This document shows positions 35,671-45,615 of a stretch of DNA of 55,993 nt, piece after piece (position 1 is the first letter of the stretch; every line of letters starts with the position of its first letter). Position numbers and translations under genes: made by a program. The notes under the pieces were generated by a model. The model saw only the letters and a list, made by a program, of their open reading frames with translations. It was not told where the DNA came from and made no database searches. Origin of the DNA: Chloroflexi bacterium TSY (GTDB lineage Bacteria > Chloroflexota > Anaerolineae > Caldilineales > Caldilineaceae); the NCBI GenBank assembly GCA_019217005.1, contig JAHBNG010000101.1:1-55993 (forward strand), read 5' to 3'.

Positions 35671-36483
35671 TTATCTCTTGCATTTGGCAGCATAGGCTTG
35701 CGGTGTCATACCGGTCAATTGCCGAAAGGCATGGCTAAACGAACTAGGGCTGTTGTACCCAACGGTGTACGCAACGTCCAAAATAGAGGTTGACGGTGTT
35801 GTCAGAAGTTCAACCGCCTTCACAATGCGGGCAATGCGCAGCCAAGTACCAAACGTCGTGCCCAGTCGATTGCGAAAGAGTCGCATTAATGTACGGCCAG
35901 AGATTCCATGCGCTTGCGCAACTGTTTCAATATCCAGTGAATTTTCAAGATTCTCCAAGATGTATCGAGTAATCTCACCGAGGAGACCATCTTCGCTATA
36001 AGACAATATAAGGGGAAGTGGTCGTTCGCACCACTCAGCGATTAAGAGCCAAATCGTTTCATAAAAACTCTGTGCGAGTGCATTTGAACCCTCGTTACCT
36101 TTTCCCTCGTCTGACCAACGTTCCGTGTGCAGGATCATTTCGCGCGCCAGCGGCGAAACACCGAATATACGCACGTTCTGCAAGACAGCGACTTCTACTT
36201 CTCTCGGCTGAAAATAGAGCAACCACAACTTTGTTTCTTCAGAAGGCGATTCCAACTTGTGGGCACAGCGAGCCGGGACCCATGCACCGTGATAAGCAGG
36301 TAGCAAGAACTGAGATTCGTCCGTCAGCACGTAGAGTACCCCATTCTCTGCGTAAATCAATTGATGCTCTGCATGCTGATGCCAGCCTGTATCAAGAATG
36401 CCCGAATAGAGATAGGTGGATGCCTCTATGGGCTTTACATGAATCTGTTCTTGTAAGGTCGCTTCAGAAAATAGATTACTCAT
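35671..36483 (-). CDS. AraC-family transcriptional regulator
   Basis: 270 aa. N-terminal cupin-like sensor (HQHAEHQLIYAENGVLYVLT, then GAWVPARCAHKLESP). C-terminal double helix-turn-helix: SLDIETVAQAHGISGRTLMR and ILDVAYTVGYNSPSSFSHAF, then RQLTGMTPQAYAAKCK, the AraC signature. Divergent from the MFS transporter at 36744; the 260-bp gap must hold both promoters. This arrangement, with a cupin-type sensor, is usual for a local activator of an efflux pump. Confidence 0.92.
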   Translation of the reverse strand: MSNLFSEATLQEQIHVKPIEASTYLYSGILDTGWHQHAEHQLIYAENGVLYVLTDESQFLLPAYHGAWVPARCAHKLESPSEETKLWLLYFQPREVEVAVLQNVRIFGVSPLAREMILHTERWSDEGKGNEGSNALAQSFYETIWLLIAEWCERPLPLILSYSEDGLLGEITRYILENLENSLDIETVAQAHGISGRTLMRLFRNRLGTTFGTWLRIARIVKAVELLTTPSTSILDVAYTVGYNSPSSFSHAFRQLTGMTPQAYAAKCKR

Positions 36484-36743
36484 AGAACGTACGTATTACG
36501 TGTTGTGTGATACCAGTTTGAGTATCTGATTGAACTGCAAGAGTCTATTGCCCCGATCGGATGATTATTTTGTGGAGTGGCTTAATCGATCTTGTGGCTG
36601 CACCTCTGGATTGTCGCTTTGAGACAAATAATTGTCAACCTATCGAAAGAAAGACGCTGAAAATTTGATTATACTTCTATGAAATCTATACCTTGAAATT
36701 TAGTTCATCCTTGAAACACCATCTCTATATAGGAGTCTGAAAG

Positions 36744-37916
36744 ATGTCAGCAAAAGTCACTTCTGCGCAATACACAATCCCCAACAAAACTCTTCTCGGT
36801 ACCCTATCTCTCGGACATCTAGTCAATGATTTCTATGGTCTTGTTCTACCATTCCTACTGCCAACATTGATCGTTGTCTTCCAGATGGACTTCTTTGCTG
36901 CAGGTTTGGTTGCGCTTGTAACCAATTTATTTGGTGGCCTCCTTCAGCCAATCGTGGGTTATCTGGCGGACCGCTACGGAATCCGAAAACGTTCGATGAT
37001 CGCTGGCTTCCTTCTCTTTGCTCTGGGACTTCTGCTCGTCGGACTCTCAACTTCCTATATCATGATCCTGCTTGCCTGGTTTATCTATGGTTTGGGAATT
37101 GCGACCTTTCATGCCCAATCAACCAACTATATTACCGGTGCGTTTCCGGAAACAAAGGGACGAGCGATGGGGATTCATGGGATTGGTGGAGCAATTGGGA
37201 ACTTCAGCGTGCCGCTGGTGGTGACCTTTCTCATCACATCGGTGGACTGGCGTAACACAGCGCTTTTGCTGGCAATCCCTGGCCTGTTGGTTGCCGTGAT
37301 GCTCGGCAAAATCTTGACCGAAGCACCAAAGGCGCAAACAGGGACAATGAGTCTTCAAGTTCCAAAAGCGTTGTGGATTTTGGCCTTGGTTGCCGGTCTG
37401 ACTGGTATGCTCTATTCCGGCTTTCTGACCTTTCTACCAACCTATCTTGTGGAGCAGGGAATGAGCCTCAGCCAAGTGGGAATTCTTTCTACCATGATGT
37501 TATTTGTGGGTTTCTTTGCACAGCCGGGGGGTGGCATCGTTTACGACCGGATTGGGGGGCGCTGGCTCTATGCTTTGAGTGCATTCCTAACGGCAATCGG
37601 TCTGTTTCTTTTTACAAGCGACTTCGGGCTACCGCCCCTAGTGCCCGTTGTGCTGATCGGCGCAGCCGTGATGGCAACTTTCCCGCCAACATTGGCAATG
37701 GCCAGCGACATCGCCAAAAGCGGCAATGTGGGGATGAGCGTTGGAATCGTCTTTGGCGCTTCCAGGGCTTTGGCGGCTCTCACCCCGGCGTTAACTGGCT
37801 ATATGGCCGATCAATTTGGGTTGCGGCTCTCGTTGCAGTGGTTGATTGTGTTTGCGGTTGCGGCATTTTTTCTGGCTTTTCTGCTGCCCAGCAAAAGTCA
37901 GTGCAGTGGCTCGTAA
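36744..37916 (+). CDS. MFS transporter, fosmidomycin-resistance (Fsr)-like
   Basis: 390 aa, ATG preceded by AGGAG. Twelve predicted helices. N-terminal GHLVNDFYGLVLPFLLPTLI and the loop-2 motif GYLADRYGIRKRSMI are MFS-type; HLVNDFY near the start and FHAQSTNYITG in helix 4 recall Fsr-like exporters. The second half repeats the pattern (GGGIVYDRIGGRWLYAL). Probably exports a small toxic compound under control of the divergent AraC regulator. Substrate is inferred only from family resemblance. Confidence 0.88.
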   Translation: MSAKVTSAQYTIPNKTLLGTLSLGHLVNDFYGLVLPFLLPTLIVVFQMDFFAAGLVALVTNLFGGLLQPIVGYLADRYGIRKRSMIAGFLLFALGLLLVGLSTSYIMILLAWFIYGLGIATFHAQSTNYITGAFPETKGRAMGIHGIGGAIGNFSVPLVVTFLITSVDWRNTALLLAIPGLLVAVMLGKILTEAPKAQTGTMSLQVPKALWILALVAGLTGMLYSGFLTFLPTYLVEQGMSLSQVGILSTMMLFVGFFAQPGGGIVYDRIGGRWLYALSAFLTAIGLFLFTSDFGLPPLVPVVLIGAAVMATFPPTLAMASDIAKSGNVGMSVGIVFGASRALAALTPALTGYMADQFGLRLSLQWLIVFAVAAFFLAFLLPSKSQCSGS

Positions 37917-37996
37917 GTTTCAACTTGTAACGTCTTCAGTATCTTCATTTTCTTTGATGAATAAGCTGTACGTTTCCGGTGATTATAGCGTGCTCA

Positions 37997-38233
37997 TTAT
38001 TGACACCTTCCGTAGATATAGGTAACCAACTCCTTTCTTCTTCCCTTAAGTGTCAATACTAATGAATCCTTCTGCTCAATACTCCCATGCATTTTGACCA
38101 GAACAACCTTCCCTGCATCCCCAAAAGCAACATCTTCGTTGTGAACGATTTTGAGCAGGGGGCGTCCCTCTTGGCGGAAAGCTTCTTCGATGAGCGAATC
38201 GATTCGCGTCGTGACGACATAATTGAACGGCAA
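37997..38233 (-). pseudogene. SIR2-like domain remnant
   Basis: 78 codons: FNYVVTTRIDSLIEEAFRQE, then HNEDVAFGDAGKVVLVKMHG and SIEQKDSLVL. 'VTTN.D.LIE.A' and 'KLHGSI' are landmarks of SIR2-like domains found in NAD-depleting defence proteins; here the first Asn is Arg (TTRID). Both the N-terminal GAG motif and the C-terminus are missing. The surrounding 37917-38608 contains another uncertain minus-strand open frame (38560-38249) and, near its right end, the leader of the next gene. Confidence 0.6.
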
Positions 38234-38608
38234 ATTGACAATAAAGGGTCATTCATTTTTTAGATATCCATGTCGTCTGAAATCATTTTGATAAAAGTGT
38301 GTCAAATTGACAAAGCCATCGATATGTTCTATGCTTGAATTCTCCCTCAGCCCAACTGTTAACACTTTACTAAATATTGGCTCATCCAAGAAAATCGTGC
38401 CACTCTTTGATTTGCAAACAGAACTTTTCGGACAAACACTAAACATATTGTCCCGCATTCTGCAACTTTTTTGAATGCCTGCCGCCATCAACTCTATCAC
38501 GTCCAACTCTATCACATCCGGATAGAACCATCTTGCGTGAGTTTCCAGACAGGCATACACATCATTATATTACGTTTCCACAGAACCAATCCATAAGGAG
38601 GATACAAA

Positions 38609-40573
38609 GTGTTAAAGCGTTATCTGTTCCCATTATCGATCATTCTGATCTTGCTGCTGGCAGCGTGCGGTCAGCCAGCAGCCGAAGAAGCCGCTGCGCC
38701 CGCAGAAGAACCATCGGAATCCCAACAAGAATCATCCGACGCAGAGGTTGCTGCAGACGGCGCGATGGAAGCCCCCATGTTGGCCGAAAGAGTCGCTGCT
38801 GGTGAACTGCCAGCATTAGAAGAACGTCTACCCAAAGAACCTTTTGTGGTCGGTCCAGGCGTGATTGTCTCTGATGAAAACTTGCCCGACTGGCAGCCAG
38901 GTCGCTATGGTGGCACGCTACGGATGGCTCACCCTGGTGCAGGTTGGAATCCGGATATCTTCATCATGCTGAATGAGCACGTGCTGATGGCCCCAGGAAT
39001 TAGCGTGGATGGGATCCGGCCCAACGTTTTCAAGGATTTGGAGGTCAACGAGGACAATACGGTTTTCACCTTTCATCTGCGGGAAGGGCTGAAGTGGTCC
39101 GACGGAATGCCTGTCACCACGGAAGATGTGCGCTTCATGTTTGAAGATGTCTATGCCAATGAGCAAATCACACCCAACTTCCCGGCCAAATTCCGTTCCG
39201 GCGGCAGCCCCAGTGGCGACATTGTTGATGTCGAGATCATTGATGACTTCACCTTCCGCATGAGTTTTACCGAACCTTATGGCGGTCTGCTGCGGGAGCT
39301 GACCATCAAAGGCTGGCAGGGCTACACCGACGTCTTACAACCGGCCCATCACCTCAAGCAGTTTCATATCGATTATACCACTCTGGAAGAACTCAAGCCC
39401 CATCTGGAAGAGCAAAACCTGACTGACGAATGGTGGCGAGTCTTTACGGCCAAAAATTGCCGCAATTGGAATCTGACTCGACCTCAGTGCATCGGATTCC
39501 CTGCTCTTTATCCGTGGATTCGGGCAGAAACGGATCAGCCTGGCGTGATGAAATTTGAGCGCAATCCCTACTACTTCAAAGTTGACACGGAAGGCAGACA
39601 GCTCCCCTATATTGACGAGGTGCTCTCCGTCCTGGTTGAGGACTCGGATATGGTCAATCTCAATGTATTGACCGGTGACGTAGACCTTCTGCGAGAAGAC
39701 ACGGCCTTGATCAAACTACCCCTTTACAAGGAAAACGAGGAGAAAAGTGGCTTTAATGTCGCCCTCTTGGACAACCATGTAGATCCCACTGCTCTCTTCC
39801 TGAATTACACATATGACGACCCCGTTTGGCGAGAGGTAACCGGTGACTTACGTTTCCGACAAGCGTTGAATATGGCCATCAACCGCCAAGAGATCATCGA
39901 CAGCATCTACTTCGGTCTGGCATCATTCCCTGAATTGGTGCCGGGCGACTTTGATCTGGATGAAGCCAATCGGCTGCTGGATGAGATGGGGATGGATGAA
40001 CGAGACGATGATGGCTTCCGGATTGGACCGGATGGCAACACCTTTACGCTTCCCATCGAAACAGCCGACCATGCGCCGGATATCATTCCAGTTGCCGAGC
40101 TTCTGGTTGAGCATTTCAAAGAGGTCGGCATCAACGCGACGCTCAACGTGATCGACTCGACGCTTTTGGGTGAGCGCGCCAATGCCAATGAGCTACAGGC
40201 CAGCGTTATCTGGTCGGTCCAACCTATGTGGGCGAATGGTACCTGGACAGACTATCTACCAACAAACCGCTGGGGACGCCAGTGGAATATCTGGTACACA
40301 TCGAGTGGCGCTGACGGCGAGGAACCTCCTGCAGAAGTCCAGCGGCTTTATGAATTGCAGGAAGGCCGGATCAAGGCAGTACCAGGCACGGATGAAGATA
40401 AGGATCTCTACGCTGAAATTTTCCAGATCCACCACGACAACATCTACGTCTTCAACATCGCAGAGAAGGTACGCTACGCATTGGTCACCAACGCCAAGCT
40501 GGGCAACGTTCCGAGTGGCGGCCAGGCGATCGGTGCCAACAATAGCGGCGAACAGTTCTTCTACACGGAATAG
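38609..40573 (+). CDS. Oligopeptide-type ABC transporter, solute-binding lipoprotein (family 5)
   Basis: 654 aa, GTG start 8 bases behind AAGGAGG. Signal peptide with lipobox LLLAACGQPA, then an Ala/Glu/Ser linker. Family-5 features: RYGGTLRMAHPGAGWNPD, FTFHLREGLKWSDGMPVTTE (the SBP family-5 signature), and KFERNPYYFKVD. The middle of the usual C-lobe appears short near 39905-39960 (FGLASFPELVPGDFDLDEAN). Binds peptides, or possibly an oligosaccharide as in some Chloroflexota relatives, for the permease and ATPase genes that follow. Confidence 0.93.
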   Translation: MLKRYLFPLSIILILLLAACGQPAAEEAAAPAEEPSESQQESSDAEVAADGAMEAPMLAERVAAGELPALEERLPKEPFVVGPGVIVSDENLPDWQPGRYGGTLRMAHPGAGWNPDIFIMLNEHVLMAPGISVDGIRPNVFKDLEVNEDNTVFTFHLREGLKWSDGMPVTTEDVRFMFEDVYANEQITPNFPAKFRSGGSPSGDIVDVEIIDDFTFRMSFTEPYGGLLRELTIKGWQGYTDVLQPAHHLKQFHIDYTTLEELKPHLEEQNLTDEWWRVFTAKNCRNWNLTRPQCIGFPALYPWIRAETDQPGVMKFERNPYYFKVDTEGRQLPYIDEVLSVLVEDSDMVNLNVLTGDVDLLREDTALIKLPLYKENEEKSGFNVALLDNHVDPTALFLNYTYDDPVWREVTGDLRFRQALNMAINRQEIIDSIYFGLASFPELVPGDFDLDEANRLLDEMGMDERDDDGFRIGPDGNTFTLPIETADHAPDIIPVAELLVEHFKEVGINATLNVIDSTLLGERANANELQASVIWSVQPMWANGTWTDYLPTNRWGRQWNIWYTSSGADGEEPPAEVQRLYELQEGRIKAVPGTDEDKDLYAEIFQIHHDNIYVFNIAEKVRYALVTNAKLGNVPSGGQAIGANNSGEQFFYTE

Positions 40574-40598
40574 CAATTTTCGCTGCGTCCTGATTCAT

Positions 40599-40632
40599 AT
40601 CGTCTGCTACTAGCCCAGGACTAGCAGACGAT
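40599..40632 (+). terminator. Stem-loop behind the binding-protein gene
   Basis: ATCGTCTGCTA / TAGCAGACGAT exact 11-bp arms, with an inner CTAG...CTAG pairing, followed by ATTTTATA. Fits a partial terminator or mRNA-stabilising hairpin that makes the binding protein more abundant than the permeases. The rest of 40574-40867 holds short direct and inverted repeats (TTCCTGGAAGG twice; ACGCAACACGCAACACG) and no gene. Confidence 0.6.
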
Positions 40633-40867
40633 ATTTTATACGTATCGTGGTATCAGAATAATGGCGAGACTTTCCTGGAAGGCGCTATAAGTCGCAGAGT
40701 ATTCAAGGCAATTACTGATGCCTTCCTGGAAGGTTGGCTCTGTCCAACTCCTAAAATTAAGGATCTGACTTGACAAATAGATACTCGCAACGCAACCAGC
40801 TTCTAAACTGGTACTATGCAACACGCAACACGCAACACGCCCTTTTCTCTGACCAGGAGATCTTTGG

Positions 40868-41866
40868 ATGGTAGCTTTTATCGCGCGTCGCACCATTATG
40901 TTGGTGCCCATCCTCTTTCTGATTTCCGTCGTCTCCTTTGCGATTATCGAATTGCCACCGGGCGACTGGGTTACCTATCAGATCGAAAGTTTGCGTGCGT
41001 CAGGGGTGGAATTGAATGAGGAAGAAGCAGAACGGCTGATAGCCATGTATGGATTCGATCAGCCAGCCTACATGCGCTATTTGCGTTGGATGGAGGGCAT
41101 CCTGGTTGACTTCAACTTTGGCTGGTCCTTTCAATGGAACCGAACGGTCAATGAATTGATCGGGGAACGATTGCCATTGACGCTTTGGATTTCGATTCTT
41201 GCGTTGATCATCTCCTGGGTCATTGCCATTCCCATCGGTATCTATTCCGCCACCAATCAATATTCTGTGTTGGACTATCTCTTCACCTTCATCGGATTTA
41301 TCGGTCTGGCTACGCCAGGCTTTTTATTGGCGATGGTCTTGGCTTGGATGCTCTTTCGCTTCTTTGATTTCTCCCCTCTGGGTCTCTACGATATTGATTA
41401 TGTCGATGAACCCATGAGTTGGGCCAAATTCAAGAGCATGCTGCAACATCTGATCTTACCAGTGTTGATCATCGGACTTTCTGGCACTGGGGCCACGATT
41501 CGCGTCATGCGGGGCAACTTGTTAGATGAGCTACAGAAACAGTATGTGGTGACGGCCCGTTCCAAAGGCGTTTCGGAAATGCGCCTGCTGTTCAGATATC
41601 CGGTGCGCATGGCCATGAACCCCGTCTTGAGCACCATCGGTTGGATTTTGCCCGCCCTCTTTTCGGGAGAGGTCTTGGTTTCGCTGATTTTGGGGTTGCA
41701 GACAACCGGTCCTCTTTTGCTGCGGGCAGTTCTGGCCCAAGATATGTTCCTGGCTGGCAGCATCGTTATGATCCTCAGTACATTAACTGTAGTCGGTACC
41801 TTGCTCTCTGACATTCTATTGGCGTGGATGGATCCGCGCATTCGTTTCGAGGGAACCAGCAAATGA
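40868..41866 (+). CDS. Oligopeptide ABC transporter permease (DppB/OppB-like)
   Basis: 332 aa, ATG behind AGGAG. N-terminal helix (RRTIMLVPILFLISVVSFAI), an extracytoplasmic segment with PAYMRYLRWMEGILVDFNFG as in DppB proteins, then five helices. EAA-type loop: ARSKGVSEMRLLFRYPVRMA. Ends AGSIVMILSTLTVVGTLLSD then AWMDPRIRFEG. Stop overlaps the next start (ATGA). Confidence 0.94.
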   Translation: MVAFIARRTIMLVPILFLISVVSFAIIELPPGDWVTYQIESLRASGVELNEEEAERLIAMYGFDQPAYMRYLRWMEGILVDFNFGWSFQWNRTVNELIGERLPLTLWISILALIISWVIAIPIGIYSATNQYSVLDYLFTFIGFIGLATPGFLLAMVLAWMLFRFFDFSPLGLYDIDYVDEPMSWAKFKSMLQHLILPVLIIGLSGTGATIRVMRGNLLDELQKQYVVTARSKGVSEMRLLFRYPVRMAMNPVLSTIGWILPALFSGEVLVSLILGLQTTGPLLLRAVLAQDMFLAGSIVMILSTLTVVGTLLSDILLAWMDPRIRFEGTSK

Positions 41867-43044
41867 AGTTAGACGACACTCTGGAAATACAAGCGGATCG
41901 GGTGAATCCAGAGCTAGATGAAGAGACTGTTCTGGTCGGTGGCGAAATTGCGGACGAGAGTTTTTACTACGCCAGCCAATGGACATTGATTTGGCATCGA
42001 TTCCGGCGTCATCGTCTGGCAATGGTCTCTGTTGGTTTGCTGATTGTCTTGTATATTCTGGCTATTTTTCCCGGTTTTTTTAGCCCTTATACAGCCAGTC
42101 GTCGTTTTGATCAATATCAGCAAGCGCCGCCAGTGCGGGTTCACCTGTTTAGCGAAGACGGTTTTCAAGGTCCTTTTTATTATGGTTTTGAACGGACCCT
42201 CGATCAAGAGACCTTTAAGTATGAGTTTGCTGAAGTGACAGATGTGATGTATCCCATTGAATTCTTTGTGCCGGGAGAAACGTACAAACTCCTGGGGTTG
42301 TTCGAGACGAATATCCATTTTTTTGGTACACGTTCTGAAGAAGCTCCTCCGCTTCTGCTCTTCGGAGCAGATCGTCTGGGGCGAGATATTTTTTCTCGCA
42401 CCTTGGTTGGGGCACGCATTTCCCTCTCGATTGGACTCATTGGTGTATTCCTCAGCTTCATTCTGGGCGTTGTTCTGGGTGGCATTTCTGGTTATTTCGG
42501 CGGGATTGTCGATGAAGCCATTCAACGCCTCATCGACTTTCTGATCTCCATTCCTCAGCTTCCTCTGTGGATGGCCCTGTCTGCGGCTCTGCCGCGCGAT
42601 TGGCCTGTCCTTCAAACTTACTTCGCCATCACCATCATCTTATCAGTGATTGGCTGGACTGGATTGGCCCGCGTCGTGCGAGGCAAACTGCTGGCCCTGC
42701 GCGAGGAAGACTATGCCCTGGCGGCCAAAGCTGCGGGTGCGAGCGAGCGACGCATTATCTTCAAGCATCTGCTGCCCGGTTTTACGAGCCATCTGATCGT
42801 TTCGCTTACGTTGTCGGTGCCAGGGATGATCTTGGCCGAAATTGCTCTCAGCTTTATTGGCCTGGGCATTCAGCCACCGGCGGTGAGTTGGGGCACGCTA
42901 CTTCAGGACGCCCAGGATCTCGTTGCCATTGCCCAACAGCCTTGGCAACTCATACCCGCCCTCTTCGTGATTGCGACGGTGTTGCTCTTCAATTTCGCTG
43001 GCGACGGTTTACGAGATGCAGCCGATCCATATGCACAGTCCTAG
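41863..43044 (+). CDS. Oligopeptide ABC transporter permease (DppC/OppC-like)
   Basis: 393 aa from ATG 41863, overlapping the upstream stop as ATGA. Helix 1 at about residues 50-70, followed by an unusually long extracytoplasmic segment (about 100 residues, with FSEDGFQGPFYYGFERTLDQ) before GADRLGRDIFSRTLVGARIS, the hallmark of DppC proteins. Five more helices, EAA-type loop AAKAAGASERRIIFKHLLPG, C-terminus FAGDGLRDAADPYA. The long segment may contact the lipoprotein. Confidence 0.94.
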   Translation: MKLDDTLEIQADRVNPELDEETVLVGGEIADESFYYASQWTLIWHRFRRHRLAMVSVGLLIVLYILAIFPGFFSPYTASRRFDQYQQAPPVRVHLFSEDGFQGPFYYGFERTLDQETFKYEFAEVTDVMYPIEFFVPGETYKLLGLFETNIHFFGTRSEEAPPLLLFGADRLGRDIFSRTLVGARISLSIGLIGVFLSFILGVVLGGISGYFGGIVDEAIQRLIDFLISIPQLPLWMALSAALPRDWPVLQTYFAITIILSVIGWTGLARVVRGKLLALREEDYALAAKAAGASERRIIFKHLLPGFTSHLIVSLTLSVPGMILAEIALSFIGLGIQPPAVSWGTLLQDAQDLVAIAQQPWQLIPALFVIATVLLFNFAGDGLRDAADPYAQS

Positions 43045-43070
43045 TGGTTGATCTGTGTTTATCAAGAAAT

Positions 43071-43282
43071 GATCCACAGATGAACAGGATGAACAAGATT
43101 AGAGAATGAGAAAATCCGGCTCAATAGGATCTCAGGTGGTTGACAAAAGAAGATGGCAAGTCGTCGGTCAATTCTCGGAAGTGACGGAGCCGCTTCAATG
43201 GCTACCAAGTGATCATCAGGACTGTCACCTCATGGATTCCCATTGAACCGAAAATCCTATCAATCCTGTCTATCTGTGGATC
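43071..43282. repeat. Dispersed repeat with 'CCACAGATGAACAGG' and 'CCTGTCTATCTGTGG' arms
   Basis: GATCCACAGATGAACAGGAT near 43071 and AATCCTGTCTATCTGTGGAT near 43262-43281 are imperfect complements across about 190 bp, filling the gap between the permease and ATPase genes. Similar pieces are at 34345-34435. Such sequences are common between genes in Chloroflexota (impression, not checked). Confidence 0.5.
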
Positions 43283-43302
43283 TATATGCCTAGAAATCTC
43301 CT

Positions 43303-44376
43303 ATGCAAACTGAGAACAATATACTCGTCGAAGTTAAAAACTTACAGGTCCATTTCCATCTTTTTGAAGGAATTGTTCGAGCGGTGGACGGAGTCAATCT
43401 CGTGATCAAGCCAGGCAAAACCCTCGGCGTGATTGGCGAGAGCGGTTCGGGCAAGTCAGTCACAGCTCAATCTCTGTTGGGTATTGTTCCTTCACCGCCA
43501 GCCAAGATTGTAGATGGCGAAATTCTTTTGCACCTGGCAAATCAAGAAACGGGGCAGATTGAGATCACCGATCTGGTGCAACTCCCACGTACTGGCCCAG
43601 AATTTCGAGCGATCCGAGGGGGAGAGATCAGCATGATCTTTCAGGAACCCATGACCTCTTTTAGTCCCTTGCACAGCATCGGATTTCAAATAATGGAAGC
43701 AATTCTGCTTCATATCCCCGATATTGACAAGCAAGAAGCGAGACAAAGAGCGATCGAGCTATTGCGCATGGTGGGTATTCCCAGAGCAGAACGCAACGTG
43801 GATGCATATCCTCATCAGTTCAGCGGTGGCATGCGGCAGCGGGCCATGATCGCAATGGCTCTCTCTTGCAACCCGCGCTTGCTCATCGCCGACGAACCAA
43901 CCACCGCTCTGGACGTAACCATCGAATCCCAGATTCTCAAGTTGCTGGAGGAGCTGCAGGCGGAGTTTGGCATGGCGATCATGTACATCAGCCACGATTT
44001 AGCGGTAGTCGGCGGTCTGGCTGATGAAGTGATGGTAATGTATATGGGCATGGTGATGGAGTTTGCCAGCGCTGACGATATTTTTGACAATCCCATGCAT
44101 CCCTACACTCGGGCATTGTGGCGGTCAATTCCCAAGATCGATGGACCTCTTGAGGAATTGACCCCTATCACTGGCTCGGTGCCTAGCCCCTTTACCCAAC
44201 ATCGTGGCTGCCCCTTCTATTCCCGCTGCCCCGAACGGATCAACAATGTCTGCGATCAGAGCAGACCGCCAGAAGTGGAGGTAACGACGGGGCATCGTGT
44301 GCGCTGTTTTCTATATGCAGATGAGCAGATCGGTGCAGCTGTCGGCGTTGAAGATCAAGGTGTCGTTGTCAATTAA
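43303..44376 (+). CDS. Oligopeptide ABC transporter ATPase (DppD/OppD-like)
   Basis: 357 aa. Walker A VIGESGSGKSVTAQS, signature HQFSGGMRQRAMIAM, Walker B RLLIADEPTTALDVT, H-loop MYISHDLAVV. The C-terminal oligopeptide-ABC extension has Cys-rich HRGCPFYSRCPERINNVCDQ and later CFLY, matching the four-cysteine iron-sulfur-type tail of DppD. Couples ATP hydrolysis to peptide uptake together with the next ATPase. Confidence 0.95.
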   Translation: MQTENNILVEVKNLQVHFHLFEGIVRAVDGVNLVIKPGKTLGVIGESGSGKSVTAQSLLGIVPSPPAKIVDGEILLHLANQETGQIEITDLVQLPRTGPEFRAIRGGEISMIFQEPMTSFSPLHSIGFQIMEAILLHIPDIDKQEARQRAIELLRMVGIPRAERNVDAYPHQFSGGMRQRAMIAMALSCNPRLLIADEPTTALDVTIESQILKLLEELQAEFGMAIMYISHDLAVVGGLADEVMVMYMGMVMEFASADDIFDNPMHPYTRALWRSIPKIDGPLEELTPITGSVPSPFTQHRGCPFYSRCPERINNVCDQSRPPEVEVTTGHRVRCFLYADEQIGAAVGVEDQGVVVN

Positions 44377-44390
44377 TAGGAAAGTTGGGA

Positions 44391-44465
44391 GTGTGTCCCA
44401 AAGTGTCTAAATGCAACCGATTCTCTGACTGAGCGGTGTTCACTTACACACTTTGTGGTGCACAC
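44391..44465. repeat. Palindromic repeat P1, copy 3
   Basis: Arms GTGTGTCCCAAAGTGTC and CACTTACACACTTTGTGGTG with TCTCTGACTGAG in the loop. Undisturbed copy lying between the two ATPase genes; compare 245-319. Immediately precedes the ribosome site of the next gene. Confidence 0.7.
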
Positions 44466-44488
44466 TCGAAAAGTTTGGAGAATCAAAA

Positions 44489-45517
44489 TTGGCTGATGCA
44501 CAACAACCCCTTCTGGATGTTAAAGGGTTGAAAAAATATTTTCCGGTGCAGCAGGGATTTCTGCGGCGCACGATTGGGCATGTCAAAGCAGTGGACGATG
44601 TCAGTTTGACTGTCGCTTCGGGCGAAACGTTGGGTGTTGTGGGGGAGAGCGGCTGTGGTAAAACCACTTTGGGCCGCTGTCTGCTACGCTTGTACGAGCC
44701 GACTGATGGCAAAATTCGGCTCAACTTGGAAGAGACGTCGCTAGAAGTGACGGAACTGACCAGCAATGAGATGAAGCTCTTCCGCCGTCGCGCACAAATC
44801 ATCTTCCAGGATCCCTTCTCTTCTCTCAACCCGCGCATGAACATTTTGGAGACTGTGGGTGAACCCTTGCTCGTCAACAATGTAGCCAAAGGCCGGGAAT
44901 TGGAAGAACGGGTCAAACAGGCAATTGTTCAGGTGGGACTGCGCGTGGAACACCTGCGTCGCTTTCCACACAGCTTCAGCGGCGGTCAACGTCAGCGCAT
45001 CGGAATTGCGCGGGCGCTGGTTGTCAACCCCAAGCTCGTCGTCGCCGATGAACCAGTCTCGGCCCTGGATGTCTCGATTCAGGCTCAGATTCTGAATCTG
45101 CTACAACAGCTCCAGGCTGAATACAAGCTCACCTATATATTTGTCTCCCATGATATGAGCGTGATTCGCTACATCAGTGATCGAATTGCTGTAATGTACG
45201 CAGGAAAACTCGTCGAAATCGGACCCAAGGACAAACTCCTTGCGAACCCGAAACACCCCTATTCCGAGCTACTTTTGGCGGCGGTTCCCCGTACCGCCCA
45301 AGGTGCCCGAGGGCAGCGCACCGTGACACCCGGCGAACCACCAGATCTCGCCAATTTGCCATCTGGATGCGTCTTTCGGGAACGCTGTCAATACGCCCAG
45401 GATGTTTGCGCTGATCAGGAGCCGACGCTACAATTGGTTGAATCCAAACACTATGCCAGTTGTCATTTTGCAGACGAGCTAAATTTGGTGGGGATCAAGG
45501 TGTCTTCTCATTCTTAA
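44489..45517 (+). CDS. Oligopeptide ABC transporter ATPase (DppF/OppF-like)
   Basis: 342 aa from TTG 44489, chosen for GGAG 9 bases upstream; the open frame extends to 44453 but that part lies in the P1 repeat. N-terminal [20 protein letters not shown] typical of DppF, Walker [15 protein letters not shown], signature [16 protein letters not shown], Walker [16 protein letters not shown]-loop [10 protein letters not shown], and a C-terminal Cys region ([20 protein letters not shown]). Last gene of the importer. Confidence 0.94.
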   Translation: MADAQQPLLDVKGLKKYFPVQQGFLRRTIGHVKAVDDVSLTVASGETLGVVGESGCGKTTLGRCLLRLYEPTDGKIRLNLEETSLEVTELTSNEMKLFRRRAQIIFQDPFSSLNPRMNILETVGEPLLVNNVAKGRELEERVKQAIVQVGLRVEHLRRFPHSFSGGQRQRIGIARALVVNPKLVVADEPVSALDVSIQAQILNLLQQLQAEYKLTYIFVSHDMSVIRYISDRIAVMYAGKLVEIGPKDKLLANPKHPYSELLLAAVPRTAQGARGQRTVTPGEPPDLANLPSGCVFRERCQYAQDVCADQEPTLQLVESKHYASCHFADELNLVGIKVSSHS

Positions 45518-45526
45518 GAAGCTGTC

Positions 45527-45597
45527 TGAAAAGTCATTCTGAGGAGGCTTTGGGACGAAGAATCCCACGCTGTGGCACTTTTAAAACACGCTCTAAG
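45527..45597. repeat. Palindromic repeat P3, degraded copy
   Basis: Left CTGAAAAGTCATTCTGAGG, right CACTTTTAAAACACGCTCT, inner GACGAAGAATCCCACGC; shorter than the copy at 5497. Sits between the importer and the next operon. Confidence 0.65.
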
Positions 45598-45615
45598 GCG
45601 TGATGGAGGAAAATC

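Noticed and set aside
38249..38560. Minus-strand open frame of 103 codons upstream of the binding-protein gene
   Set aside because: No recognisable family and no clear ribosome site; might be part of the SIR2-region remnant, but not supportable.
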